Part shown: in pieces, positions 44,538 through 52,472 of the stretch
How positions within the stretch are numbered: the first letter of the stretch is position 1
Layout: every line of letters starts with the position of its first letter
Origin: Kitasatospora humi
GTDB lineage: Bacteria; Actinomycetota; Actinomycetes; Streptomycetales; Streptomycetaceae
Reading direction: 5' to 3'
Assembly (NCBI RefSeq): GCF_020907985.1
Contig: NZ_JAJJPA010000042.1
Location: 1-58,978, forward strand
Length of the DNA: 58,978 nt
Program-made: the position numbers and the translations under genes
The notes under the pieces: model-generated
Seen by the model: only the letters and a program-made list of their open reading frames with translations
Told to the model about the DNA's origin: nothing
Databases searched by the model: none

Positions 44538-44589
44538 CCCCTCGAAGCACCGGAGCCCACCGAGTCGGCGGCTCCGGTGCTTCGAGGGG
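44538..44589. terminator. Strong hairpin terminator after MarR
   Basis: A perfect 20-bp stem (44538-44557 with 44570-44589) and 12-nt loop, between MarR (plus) and the class A PBP (minus). Confidence 0.85.
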
Positions 44590-44636
44590 ATGCCGCTACC
44601 GACTCGATGGCACCGGCAGGTCAGCGACGGCCGTCG

Positions 44637-46757
44637 TCATGGAGTGGCGGTCGGATTCGGTGAAGGGCTCTGCGGCAGCTGGACTGCGGTGAATGTGCTC
44701 GCGGGCGTGCCGGCCAGGGCGCCCTCCACGGCGTCGCGCCAGATCGGCCCGGCGACCTGCCCGCCGAAGGCCTGGTCGATGCGGTGACCGCCCATCGACT
44801 GGCCTTCCAGGGAGTTGTACTTGTCGGTGTCGCTGACCACGGTGGCGGCGGCGAGATCGGGGGTGTAGCCGACGAACCAGGCCTGCGCGCCGTTGTTGGT
44901 GGTACCGGTCTTGCCGGCGCTGTCGCGGTCGGTCAGGCCGGCCTGCTGGCCCGTGCCGTCCTGGACCACGCCGCGCAGCATGGCGGTGATGGTGTCGGCC
45001 GTCGTCGTCGACATCACCGAGTGGCAGTCGGCCTTCGGCACGTCCAGGCTCTTGCCGGTCGGCCCGGTGACCGAGGTGACGGCGACCGGTGAGCAGTACG
45101 TGCCGTGGGCTGCGAAGGTCGCGTAGACGTTCGCCATCTCCAGCGTGGTCAGGTTGTTGCTGCCGAGCGTCATCGACTGCACCTGCGCGATCGGCGAGCC
45201 GTCGGCCTGCTCGGTGATGCCGAGCTTGTTGGCCGTCTGCACCACCGTGCACAGCCCGGCGTCGGCCTCGAGTGCGGCGAAGTAGGTGTTCACCGAGTCG
45301 GCCATCGCCTGCGGCATCGCGAACGGACCCTTCTGGTCGGGGCTGTCGTTGCGCACCTCGCCCTGCTCCCTGAGCTTGCCGCCCTGGCAGGTGGTCATCG
45401 CCGGCCACGGCATGCTGGCCGGGGCCGGGTAGCTGCGGTCCGGGCCGATGCCGTTCTCCAGCGCCGCCGCGGCGACGATCGGCTTGAAGGTCGAACCGGT
45501 CGGAAAGCCGTTCCCACCGCCCATCGCCTTCGTCACGTTGAGGTTGAGCTGCGTCTCATGCGCGCCGAGGCCGTACGGACGGGACTGCGCCATCGCGAGG
45601 ATCTTCCCGGTGCCCGGCTGCACGACGGTCATCGCGGTGGCCGGCCGGTCGCCCGGGTAGACGTGCTGCGTGACCGAATCCTGCAGCGCCTGCTGCGCCT
45701 TGGGGTCGAGCGAGGTGTGGATCTGCAGACCGCCCCGGCTCCACAAAGCCTGACGCTCGGCCTGACTGCGCCCGAACGCCGGGTCGCTGAGGACGATCTG
45801 GTGCACGTAGTCGCAGAAGAAGCCCTCGCCCTGCCGAGCCGTGATGCACCCCTCCTGCACCCCGGTCACGTGCAGCTTGATCGGATCGGCGATCGCCTGC
45901 TTCGCCTGATCCTGGGTGATGGCGCCGTACTGCGCCATCTTCTGCAGCACGGTGTCCCGGCGCTTCGTCGCCGCGTCCATGTGCAGGATCGGGTCGTAGT
46001 TGGTGGGCGACTGCACCATGCCCGCCAGCAAGGCGGCCTGACTGAACGTCAAATCATTCGCGTGGACGCTGAAGTAGCGCTCGGCTGCGGCTTCGATGCC
46101 GTAGGCCTGCTCGCCGAAGAAGGTGATGTTCAGGTAGTTGGTGAGGATCTGGTCCTTGGTGAGGGTCTTCTCCACACCGATCGCGTACCGCAGTTCCTGG
46201 AGCTTGCGGCCCATGGTCTGCCGCTGCGCCTCCAGCACCTTCTGCTGGTCGTTGCCCGCCTCGTCCACGAAGACGTTCTTCACGTACTGCTGCGTCAGAG
46301 TGGAGGCGCCCTGCGCCGTGCCGCCCGCCGCCGCGTTGCTCTTCAGTGCGCGCAGCACGCCCTTCGGGTCGATCGCCCCGTGCTGGTAGAACCGGTTGTC
46401 CTCGATGTCCACCAGCGCGGACTTCATGGCCGGGGCTATCTGGTCACTGGGAACCACCGTGCGGTCGCGGTCGAAGACGCTGGCGATCACACCGCCCGAG
46501 GCGTCGTAGATCGTGGACGCCTGGGACAGCGGCGGCGCCTTGAAGTCGTCCGGAATGCTGTCGAAGCCCTGCGCGGCCGACTTCGCCCCCACACCGACGC
46601 TGCCGACCGCCGGCAGCGCCATCCCCGCCACCACCACCCCGGCCAGACTGCTGGCCCCCAGGAACTGCACCCCGAACTTGAGCCCCCGCGCCGCCCGGGC
46701 CACCGGCGACCGCCGCGCCGATCCGCCCGCGGTCGAGCGCCCCTGACGTCGTGCCAT
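44637..46757 (-). CDS. Bifunctional class A penicillin-binding protein
   Basis: 706 aa; ATG at 46757 with GGGGAG. One membrane anchor (LGASSLAGVVVAGMALP), a transglycosylase domain with DIEDNRFYQHGAIDPKG (catalytic Glu), GASTLTQQYVKN and EKTLTKDQILTNYLN, then a transpeptidase with GSTFKPIV (SxxK), DSVNTY (SxN) and GKTGTTNN (KTG). Polymerises and cross-links peptidoglycan. The BlaI-type operator at 46893-46909 lies 136 bp upstream, so it is probably induced by cell-wall stress. Confidence 0.95.
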   Translation of the reverse strand: MARRQGRSTAGGSARRSPVARAARGLKFGVQFLGASSLAGVVVAGMALPAVGSVGVGAKSAAQGFDSIPDDFKAPPLSQASTIYDASGGVIASVFDRDRTVVPSDQIAPAMKSALVDIEDNRFYQHGAIDPKGVLRALKSNAAAGGTAQGASTLTQQYVKNVFVDEAGNDQQKVLEAQRQTMGRKLQELRYAIGVEKTLTKDQILTNYLNITFFGEQAYGIEAAAERYFSVHANDLTFSQAALLAGMVQSPTNYDPILHMDAATKRRDTVLQKMAQYGAITQDQAKQAIADPIKLHVTGVQEGCITARQGEGFFCDYVHQIVLSDPAFGRSQAERQALWSRGGLQIHTSLDPKAQQALQDSVTQHVYPGDRPATAMTVVQPGTGKILAMAQSRPYGLGAHETQLNLNVTKAMGGGNGFPTGSTFKPIVAAAALENGIGPDRSYPAPASMPWPAMTTCQGGKLREQGEVRNDSPDQKGPFAMPQAMADSVNTYFAALEADAGLCTVVQTANKLGITEQADGSPIAQVQSMTLGSNNLTTLEMANVYATFAAHGTYCSPVAVTSVTGPTGKSLDVPKADCHSVMSTTTADTITAMLRGVVQDGTGQQAGLTDRDSAGKTGTTNNGAQAWFVGYTPDLAAATVVSDTDKYNSLEGQSMGGHRIDQAFGGQVAGPIWRDAVEGALAGTPASTFTAVQLPQSPSPNPTATP

Positions 46758-46892
46758 ATGCGTTTCTCCCCACCCGTAGTGCCGTCACCGAGCGGCGGCC
46801 CGCCGAAGCGCAGGCCGCGCTGGGTCATCTGGACAACGCCGCACGGCTGCCATTGCGTTGCCGACGGACCAGCGTCTACAGTCGCGTCGAAA

Positions 46893-46909
46893 TTCTACAT
46901 GCTGTAGAA
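46893..46909. promoter_or_regulatory. BlaI/MecI-type operator before the class A PBP
   Basis: TTCTACATGCTGTAGAA, a perfect 7+3+7 palindrome, the best of the family. A half-site TCTACAG at 46875 lies next to it. 136 bp upstream of the PBP start on the minus strand. Confidence 0.85.
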
Positions 46910-47008
46910 GATGACATCCCGTCCACCTCCATCGAACGCATCGGCAGTTCCGCGACCGCACAGCCTCAAGTCCGAGGCGGCACGGCCCGTCATGGTGTCG
47001 GATTCAAG

Positions 47009-47025
47009 TTCTACAGCATGTAGTA
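47009..47025. promoter_or_regulatory. BlaI/MecI-type operator before the small membrane gene
   Basis: TTCTACAGCATGTAGTA, core CTACA-N3-TGTAG perfect. 48 bp before the GTG at 47073, probably controlling the small membrane proteins, in a divergent arrangement with the PBP gene. Confidence 0.8.
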
Positions 47026-47072
47026 GCTTGAGCCCGCCCCTACCCCGCCGTCACGCCCGAGTGGAGCGCGCA

Positions 47073-47276
47073 GTGATCCCGCCAACCCATCACCTGCTGG
47101 ACGCCGACGCATCCATCACGCTCCAGGCATTACTCGCCATGGCGGATCTCGCCCTCGTCGGCGGGGTGCTGTCGCCTACCGTGCGGCGCCAGATCAGCCG
47201 CCCCCTGCTGACCGCCGCGATGACCGTGGCTTTCGCCGCATTGCCCTGCCTGATATTCGCACTCGGACGCATCTGA
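47073..47276 (+). CDS. Small membrane protein, unknown (67 aa)
   Basis: GTG at 47073, GGAG 7 nt upstream. Two hydrophobic helices (LQALLAMADLALVGGVL; LTAAMTVAFAALPCLIFAL). It directly follows a BlaI-type operator, so it is likely part of that regulon. No family recognised. Confidence 0.65.
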   Translation: MIPPTHHLLDADASITLQALLAMADLALVGGVLSPTVRRQISRPLLTAAMTVAFAALPCLIFALGRI

Positions 47277-47336
47277 GCCCGAGGCCCCACACCCGTGCGC
47301 GCCCGGCGGCGCCGCGTCGCCTTCCGGAGGCCCTCC

Positions 47337-47561
47337 ATGCCCCTGCCCACCAACGGTTCCCAGGCCTCCGGTAGAACGGCTCACCGCACCCGCACCCGCA
47401 GAGCGGTGCAGCAGCCCGCGACGTCGACCGCACGGAATCCGCTCACGGCAGCCGTCGTACGTGCCGGTGAACTCGTAGTCTTCGCCGTGATCGTGGCGCT
47501 GCCCTGCATGGTCCTTGCTGGGGCCGCCCTCTTCGGACTCGCGTTGTTGATCGGCCACTGA
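47337..47561 (+). CDS. Small membrane protein, unknown (74 aa)
   Basis: ATG at 47337 with GGAGG 7 nt upstream. A basic N-terminus (RTAHRTRTRRAVQQP) and one C-terminal hydrophobic hairpin (ELVVFAVIVALPCMVLAGAA). 60 bp downstream of the 47073 gene and likely cotranscribed with it under the same operator. Confidence 0.6.
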   Translation: MPLPTNGSQASGRTAHRTRTRRAVQQPATSTARNPLTAAVVRAGELVVFAVIVALPCMVLAGAALFGLALLIGH

Positions 47562-47693
47562 ACCCACACACGCCAGCGTGGTGGGCTGTCGACGGCCAAA
47601 TCGCCCGCTCCACCGGCGACCGGGGCCTGATCTGCCTTGCCCAGATGTCGGTTTCACCTGGCCGGACATACACGGGTCCAAGAACACCGCCGC

Positions 47694-47739
47694 CATGCCG
47701 GCCGGCATGGCGGCTGGCATGGCGGCTGGCATGGCGTCG
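47694..47739. repeat. Short tandem repeat, ~12-bp unit
   Basis: GGCATGGCGGCT at 47704-47715 and 47716-47727, then a diverged copy to 47739, preceded by a partial unit. Lies in the gap before the CDF-like gene. Any frame over it gives Met/Ala/Gly repeats; no gene is supported. Confidence 0.7.
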
Positions 47740-47808
47740 TTCCCGCTGTCGTTGACGCATGACTGAGAGATGCCATGGCGATCGCGGCCCACCTGCCGCG
47801 TTCGGGGC

Positions 47809-48420
47809 TCAGTGGTCGCCGGCGAAGATCTCCTTCACCTCGCGCACCGCGTAGTAGACGAGGACATAGCCGGCGGCCGGGTCGGCCCACCACCACTGCA
47901 GGCTGGTGTTCAGGACGAGGCCGAGCAGGACGGCGGCGGCCAGCAAGCCGTCGATGAGGGTGACCCGCCCCTCGGTCTTCAGCACCGGATTGTCCAGGGC
48001 GGCGCCAGTTCGGGCCTTGCCGAAGGCGAGAGCGAACATCACCGCCGCGGTGATCGCCGTCCAGGCGATCCCAAGCGTGGAGTGGTGCGGGCGGAAGCCG
48101 CTGACCAGCACCCAGGTGGACTGCACCATCAGGTACACCGCCAGCAAGGCGAAGCCGGCACCGATCAGCCGCAGCGCGCGCTTCTGACGCTCCTCACCAG
48201 CGCCGGACAACTCCCAGATCACGACGGTGGACGCACCGATCTCGATCAGCGAGTCCAGGCCGAAGCCGGCCAACGCCACCGACCGCGCACCGATCGCCGC
48301 GACGGCCAGGACAACGATGCCGACCACGTTCCACAGCAGCGTGGCGTACTCCAGGGCGAAGCCCCGACGCAGCAGCGCCACGCGGGGCGCCCCGACGATC
48401 TCGAATGAATCTTTCGTCAC
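47809..48420 (-). CDS. CDF-like cation efflux membrane protein
   Basis: 203 aa from the GTG at 48420 (no clear ribosome site, perhaps leaderless). Six helices; GFALEYATLLWNVVGIVVLAVAA, ALAGFGLDSLIEIGASTVVI (cation-diffusion-facilitator-like Asp), and a final WADPAAGYVLVYYAVREVKEI with the conserved DP. It is short and lacks the cytosolic C-terminal domain. Metal unknown. The TAACGGTCGTTA palindrome at 48431-48442 is directly at its promoter. Confidence 0.85.
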   Translation of the reverse strand: MTKDSFEIVGAPRVALLRRGFALEYATLLWNVVGIVVLAVAAIGARSVALAGFGLDSLIEIGASTVVIWELSGAGEERQKRALRLIGAGFALLAVYLMVQSTWVLVSGFRPHHSTLGIAWTAITAAVMFALAFGKARTGAALDNPVLKTEGRVTLIDGLLAAAVLLGLVLNTSLQWWWADPAAGYVLVYYAVREVKEIFAGDH

Positions 48421-48430
48421 GCCATGAGAG

Positions 48431-48442
48431 TAACGGTCGTTA
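48431..48442. promoter_or_regulatory. TAACGGTCGTTA palindrome at CDF promoter
   Basis: A near-perfect 12-mer inverted repeat (TAACG/CGTTA) 11 bp before the CDF start, between the CDF-like and ChrB-like genes. Candidate operator for a metal- or stress-responsive regulator. Confidence 0.5.
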
Positions 48443-48453
48443 GTTTTCCACTG

Positions 48454-48993
48454 TCACATCTGGCCGGTCTCGGTTGCGTAAACGCGCTCGGCGAAGCCCT
48501 CCAGGGCAGCCGAGCATGCCTTCAGAGCCTCAGCAGCCTCCTCCTGACGGGTGGCGCCGAACCGATCGCGGGCGCGGATCTTGTCGAGCCAGGACTTCAG
48601 CTTGGCCAGGTCCTCGTCGTTCTCCTCCAACTCGGCGTAACTGAAGTGCCCGCCTGCGGTCTCCTCTTCGATCTCCGCCAGGAAGTCCCGGCAGCGGCCG
48701 AGCACCTCGGCGTACTCCTCGTCCCGAGCCGCATTGAAGGCGGCCGCCACCTCGTCCTGCCCTGCCAGAGCCTCGGCCCGCAACAATTGGGCGGTGCCAC
48801 CCATCTCGCCGATGTCGTTGCGCAGCACCCGCAGCGCCCGCTCCGCCTCCGGAGAGGCGGGCAGCACCGCCACCGCGTTCTGCAGGTACACCGCCCCCAG
48901 AGCCTTGAGTCGGCGCCACACTCCAGCGCGCAGCCGAGTCGGTTCAGTGGGAATCCGGTAGCTGAGCAGCAGCCATTCGATCGCATCCGCCAT
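48454..48993 (-). CDS. ChrB N-terminal-domain-like protein
   Basis: 179 aa from the ATG at 48993. WLLLSYRIPTEPTRLRAGVWRRLKALGAVYLQNAV is the start signature of ChrB N-terminal domains (chromate-resistance regulators), followed by a helical region rich in Glu (EEYAEVLGRCRDFLAEIEEET). The C-terminal ChrB domain is absent, so this is the short form. Regulatory role in metal or oxidant resistance is inferred; it lies directly upstream of the CDF-like gene, on the same strand. Confidence 0.78.
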   Translation of the reverse strand: MADAIEWLLLSYRIPTEPTRLRAGVWRRLKALGAVYLQNAVAVLPASPEAERALRVLRNDIGEMGGTAQLLRAEALAGQDEVAAAFNAARDEEYAEVLGRCRDFLAEIEEETAGGHFSYAELEENDEDLAKLKSWLDKIRARDRFGATRQEEAAEALKACSAALEGFAERVYATETGQM

Positions 48994-49220
48994 GCGCACA
49001 GTCTGCCCCTGCCCAGGGCCCCTGCCGTGCCCGGGACCGTCCGGCGACCGCTCGCCGGTCTTCGGCCTCTCTTTTCATACAACTCCCGCCGGCGCCCCCG
49101 CGCCCGGTCGGAAGGACTCAGCCGTGGGGGCTGAACGGCCCTTTCTCCGCCAGCCCAGCGTGCACCGCAGAAAGCATGGGAGCGATCGCGCTCTCCAGGG
49201 CCGATCCGCACCGTACCGGG

Positions 49221-50891
49221 TCAGTTGTTGCCGATCTTCAGGAGCTGGACGGCGGCCGGTCCTGCGGATTGCGCTCCGAAGTCCGCCCCCTCGACCTCGC
49301 AGGCGACCGCGAGGTTGCCGCGGTAGGCGGTGAACCAGCTGTTGGCCGTCTTGCCGTCCACCTCGGCGGTGCCGGTCTTGGAACCCACGTCGCCGGGAAT
49401 GCCCGGGATCGCGGAGGCGGTACCGGTGTGGGTGGTGTAGTTCATCATCGAGCGCAGCTCGGTCAGCACGTTGGCGGACAGCTGGCGTGCGGCCTGGACC
49501 TGCGGGAGACCGGGCACCAGGATCGGCTGCCGGAACGTACCGCTCGCCACGGTGGCCGCGACCGAGGCCATGGCCAGCGGGTTGGTCTGCACCTTGCCCT
49601 GGCCGATGTACTCGGTGGCGGCGCTGGCGGTGTCGGTGGTCAGCGGGATCGACGTGTCGAAGCTCGGGATGCCGGTCTTCCACACCAGGCCGAGCCCGAA
49701 GACGTCCTTGGCCACCGAGGGCAGGGTGGGGGGCTTGAGCAGCCGGGTGCTCTCGTTGATGAAGGCGGTGTTGCAGGACTGCGCGAAGTCGTCCTGGAGC
49801 TTGTAGTCGGGCCGGGCGTCGGTGAAGTCGTTGTGCAGCGGCAGGCCGGTCACGGTGGTCTGGCTGGGGCAGGCGACCGTGGTGTCGGGGGTGTCACCGG
49901 CTTCCAGCAGGGCGGTGGCCGTGACCACCTTCATGGTGGAGCCGGGCGCGGTGGCGCCGAGGAATGCCCGGTTCAGGCCGTTGGAGGGGGAGTCGGCGAA
50001 CGCGAGGATGTTCCCGGTGCTCGGCTCGACGGCGACCAGCGATGCAGGGCGGGTGCCGCCTTGCGACTGCTGCTGCACCGCGCTCTCCGCCGCCGCCTGC
50101 AAGGTGGCGTCCAGGGTGAGCTTGAGCGCCGGCTGCGGCTTGGGCTGGGTGACGGCGAACAGCGTGACCGGGTCGCTCTTGCCGCTGTCGTCGGTGATCT
50201 CGACGGCACTGCCCGTGTCTCCCGGAGGAGTTGGCCCGGCTGCCTTCAACTGGCCCATCAGCGGGGCCAGCGAGGGGAATCCGGCCAGCGACTTGCCGTT
50301 GCGATCGACGACACCAGTCGCGGGTGCCGCGACCGGCTGGACGGAGATCGAAGTCCCCGGCTTCAACTGCGGGTTGATCACGCTCGGCGCCCAGTGCACG
50401 GCGGCGGTGCCGTCACTCATCGCCTCCATGTCGAGGGTGCCGTTCCACTGCCAGGGCCCGGTGGCCTGGGCGAACTGAGCCGTGGCACGAAAGGGCACCG
50501 CCCCGGGCTGGTCGGCCGCGGGCGAGGCTTGCGGGGAAGGAGAAGCCGAAGCGACGGCAGGGGACTCACCCGGGGCGAAGGCGAGGGAACTGGGCTTGAC
50601 CTTGTCCTGGAAGGCCGCGATCGCGGTGGCCGCCGCCGTCGGATCATCGGTCAGCGCGGCGGCCTGCTGCGGATCGCCGGAGGCCCAGGCGTCGAGGAAG
50701 GCCTTGGCGCCGGCGGACGCCTGGGCGGCGGTGGGCGGCGTCGCCAGTACCGTCCGCGGCGGTGTGGCCGCCGGCCGGCTCCCCGAAGGGGTCGCCCCGC
50801 TCCCGCCGGTCAGGCCGTACGCCGCATAGCCCGCCCCCGCAACTGCCGCGCCACACACGACCGCAATGCCGACCCCGACGCTCTTGCGCAC
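49221..50891 (-). CDS. Class B-like penicillin-binding transpeptidase with NTF2-like domain
   Basis: 556 aa from the GTG at 50891 (AGGGG upstream). One anchor (VGVGIAVVCGAAVAGAG), an NTF2-like MecA-N-type domain (AGAKAFLDAWASGDPQQAAALTDD), then a transpeptidase with GSTMKVVTA (SxxK), QSCNTAFI (SxN) and GSKTGTAEVD (KTG). Resembles low-affinity PBPs of actinobacteria. Cross-links peptidoglycan and may give beta-lactam tolerance. No BlaI-type site precedes it, but a different inverted repeat does (50936-50951). Confidence 0.9.
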   Translation of the reverse strand: MRKSVGVGIAVVCGAAVAGAGYAAYGLTGGSGATPSGSRPAATPPRTVLATPPTAAQASAGAKAFLDAWASGDPQQAAALTDDPTAAATAIAAFQDKVKPSSLAFAPGESPAVASASPSPQASPAADQPGAVPFRATAQFAQATGPWQWNGTLDMEAMSDGTAAVHWAPSVINPQLKPGTSISVQPVAAPATGVVDRNGKSLAGFPSLAPLMGQLKAAGPTPPGDTGSAVEITDDSGKSDPVTLFAVTQPKPQPALKLTLDATLQAAAESAVQQQSQGGTRPASLVAVEPSTGNILAFADSPSNGLNRAFLGATAPGSTMKVVTATALLEAGDTPDTTVACPSQTTVTGLPLHNDFTDARPDYKLQDDFAQSCNTAFINESTRLLKPPTLPSVAKDVFGLGLVWKTGIPSFDTSIPLTTDTASAATEYIGQGKVQTNPLAMASVAATVASGTFRQPILVPGLPQVQAARQLSANVLTELRSMMNYTTHTGTASAIPGIPGDVGSKTGTAEVDGKTANSWFTAYRGNLAVACEVEGADFGAQSAGPAAVQLLKIGNN

Positions 50892-51250
50892 CAGTACCCC
50901 TTTGTTGGCAGCCGACTGCTCTGCATCCGAATATCTCTGCTAGCGAGCAGATTAGGGGTCCAGCATGAGCATCCCGCCCCAACCGGGGAGCGCTCGGTCC
51001 TTTGTGACGTGGTTGCTACACACGGGGGCGGTCTGGCCGCCAGCAGTCGATGAACCGAGCGGGGCTCACGAATTGACCATGCCTCTGCGCTGATCCACCG
51101 ATCACGGCTGGAGGATGAGCTGAGCGAGGCCCTTACCGGCTACTGCCCGCAGCTCGTGGTCGCGTGGCGCGACTGGACCGAATGGGTGCGCCAACGACGG
51201 GCACGATGATGACAACGGCCAGCGAGACACCCTCGGGCAGGACGGTGGGG
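50892..51250. other. Intergenic region with one inverted repeat
   Basis: TCTGCT, AGCG, AGCAGA at 50936-50951 is a 6-bp inverted repeat about 45 bp before the PBP start. No gene is supported between 50952 and 51250. Confidence 0.5.
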
Positions 51251-51895
51251 TCAGCGGGCGGCGTGCGCGCCCGCCGGCTCGGCGGTCAGCAGCGGCTTGA
51301 GCGCACCGGTGCGCAACCTGGCCACCAACGGCGGAGCGAAACGGCCGAGCAGCCAGCTGATCAGCAGGCCGACGGGCAGTGCGAGGATCGCGCTACCGAG
51401 CACGTCGTGGGGGTAGTGGGCACCGACGTAGACGCGGGTGAAGGCCTCGAAGACGGCGAACAGGGCGGCGATCGCGGACAACCGCCGGTCCAGCAGCCAC
51501 AGTGCGGCCACCGTCGCGGCGGCGACGGTGGTGTGGCCGCTGGGGAACGCGTAGTCACTGGGCGCGGGGCAGGAGTCGACGAAGTAGTCCTGCGGCATCG
51601 AGTGACACGGCCGCAGCTCACCCACCATCTTCTTGACCACCTCAGCGACCGCGAATGCCACCATCACGGCCACCGGGGTGGCCAGCGCCAGGGTCATGGT
51701 CACGCTGTCCTTGCGGCGGGCGTTCCACCAGCCGATCAGCATCAGCACGGCGAACACGCCGAGACCGGCGTTGGTCCACAGCATGAGCGGGGTGTTGAGC
51801 CACTTCGTGTCGCGGGCGAAGTCGGTGACGGTGGTGAACAGCGCACCGTCGATGCGCGAGCCGTCGAAGGCAAGCGTGGTCTGGGCAGCGGTCAT
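51251..51895 (-). CDS. PAP2-superfamily phosphatase
   Basis: 214 aa; ATG at 51895. Six helices. Motifs KKMVGELRPC (KxxxxxxRP), YAFPSGHTTV (PSGH) and RVYVGAHYPHDVLGS (SRxxxxxHxxxD-like) are intact. Probably dephosphorylates undecaprenyl pyrophosphate or other lipid phosphates, which would fit a cell-wall regulon. BlaI-type operators lie just upstream. Confidence 0.9.
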   Translation of the reverse strand: MTAAQTTLAFDGSRIDGALFTTVTDFARDTKWLNTPLMLWTNAGLGVFAVLMLIGWWNARRKDSVTMTLALATPVAVMVAFAVAEVVKKMVGELRPCHSMPQDYFVDSCPAPSDYAFPSGHTTVAAATVAALWLLDRRLSAIAALFAVFEAFTRVYVGAHYPHDVLGSAILALPVGLLISWLLGRFAPPLVARLRTGALKPLLTAEPAGAHAAR

Positions 51896-51996
51896 CGCGT
51901 GGGCGTCCCTGGGTGAATGGGGTGGCCGATGGGGCCAGGAGGCTCGTAAACAGTCACGTAGAAGTCGAAGCCAGGACCTTCGTCGCTCGCCAACTT

Positions 51997-52029
51997 CTAC
52001 ACGCTGTAGATGTGTCTACAGGACTGTAG
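51997..52029. promoter_or_regulatory. Two BlaI/MecI-type operators between PAP2 and blaI remnant
   Basis: CTACACGCTGTAG at 51997-52009 and CTACAGGACTGTAG at 52016-52029, the second with a 4-nt spacer. They lie 102 and 121 bp upstream of the PAP2 start (minus) and 26 bp before the ATG of the decayed blaI (plus). Confidence 0.8.
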
Positions 52030-52054
52030 ACGATGAACGCCGGAGAGCCCAACC

Positions 52055-52440
52055 ATGAACGCCGAACCACCTACAGACGACGGGCGCATCGCCATCGACG
52101 CCTGGAGGCCGAGTCCCTCGACCTGCTGATGTAGACGCACCGTCCGCTCGTCCCAGCCGAGTTGCGGAAGCATCTGAGCACCGACCTCGCCTACAGCCCG
52201 GTGGTGACCGTCCTGACCCGGCTTCACGACACGGACGTGCTCTCCCGCGCTGCCAGGGCCGCGCCTACGCGCGCCCCCGGTGACCGACTCCTACGAGCTC
52301 ACGCACGGCGCATGCGGCAGGTGCTGGAGGACGATCACGACCGCCGAACCGTACTGACCCGGCACCTCGAAGACCTGTCCCCCACCGACGAGCGGCTGCT
52401 GCGCCGGCTCCTCGGCGCCGAACTGCCGGACCGGTGTTGA
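52055..52440 (+). pseudogene. Decayed second BlaI-family repressor
   Basis: ATG at 52055 with CGGAGAG. In pieces across frames: RRLEAESLDLLM then TAG, PAELRKHLSTDLAYSPVVTVLTRLHDTDVLSRA, and RRMRQVLEDDHDRRTVLTRHLEDLSPTDERLLRRLLGAELP. These match a BlaI winged helix and dimerisation domain, but there is a nonsense codon and at least two frameshifts. Not functional as read. Its former operator is kept upstream. Confidence 0.82.
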
Positions 52441-52472
52441 CCGGTATGCCGGTGATGCACCTGCTGGTCGAC

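Noticed and set aside
45105..46907. A 600-codon plus-strand open frame
   Set aside because: Antisense to the class A PBP, which has all catalytic motifs.
47694..47739. Tandem 12-bp repeat as part of a CRISPR array
   Set aside because: Units are contiguous with no spacers.
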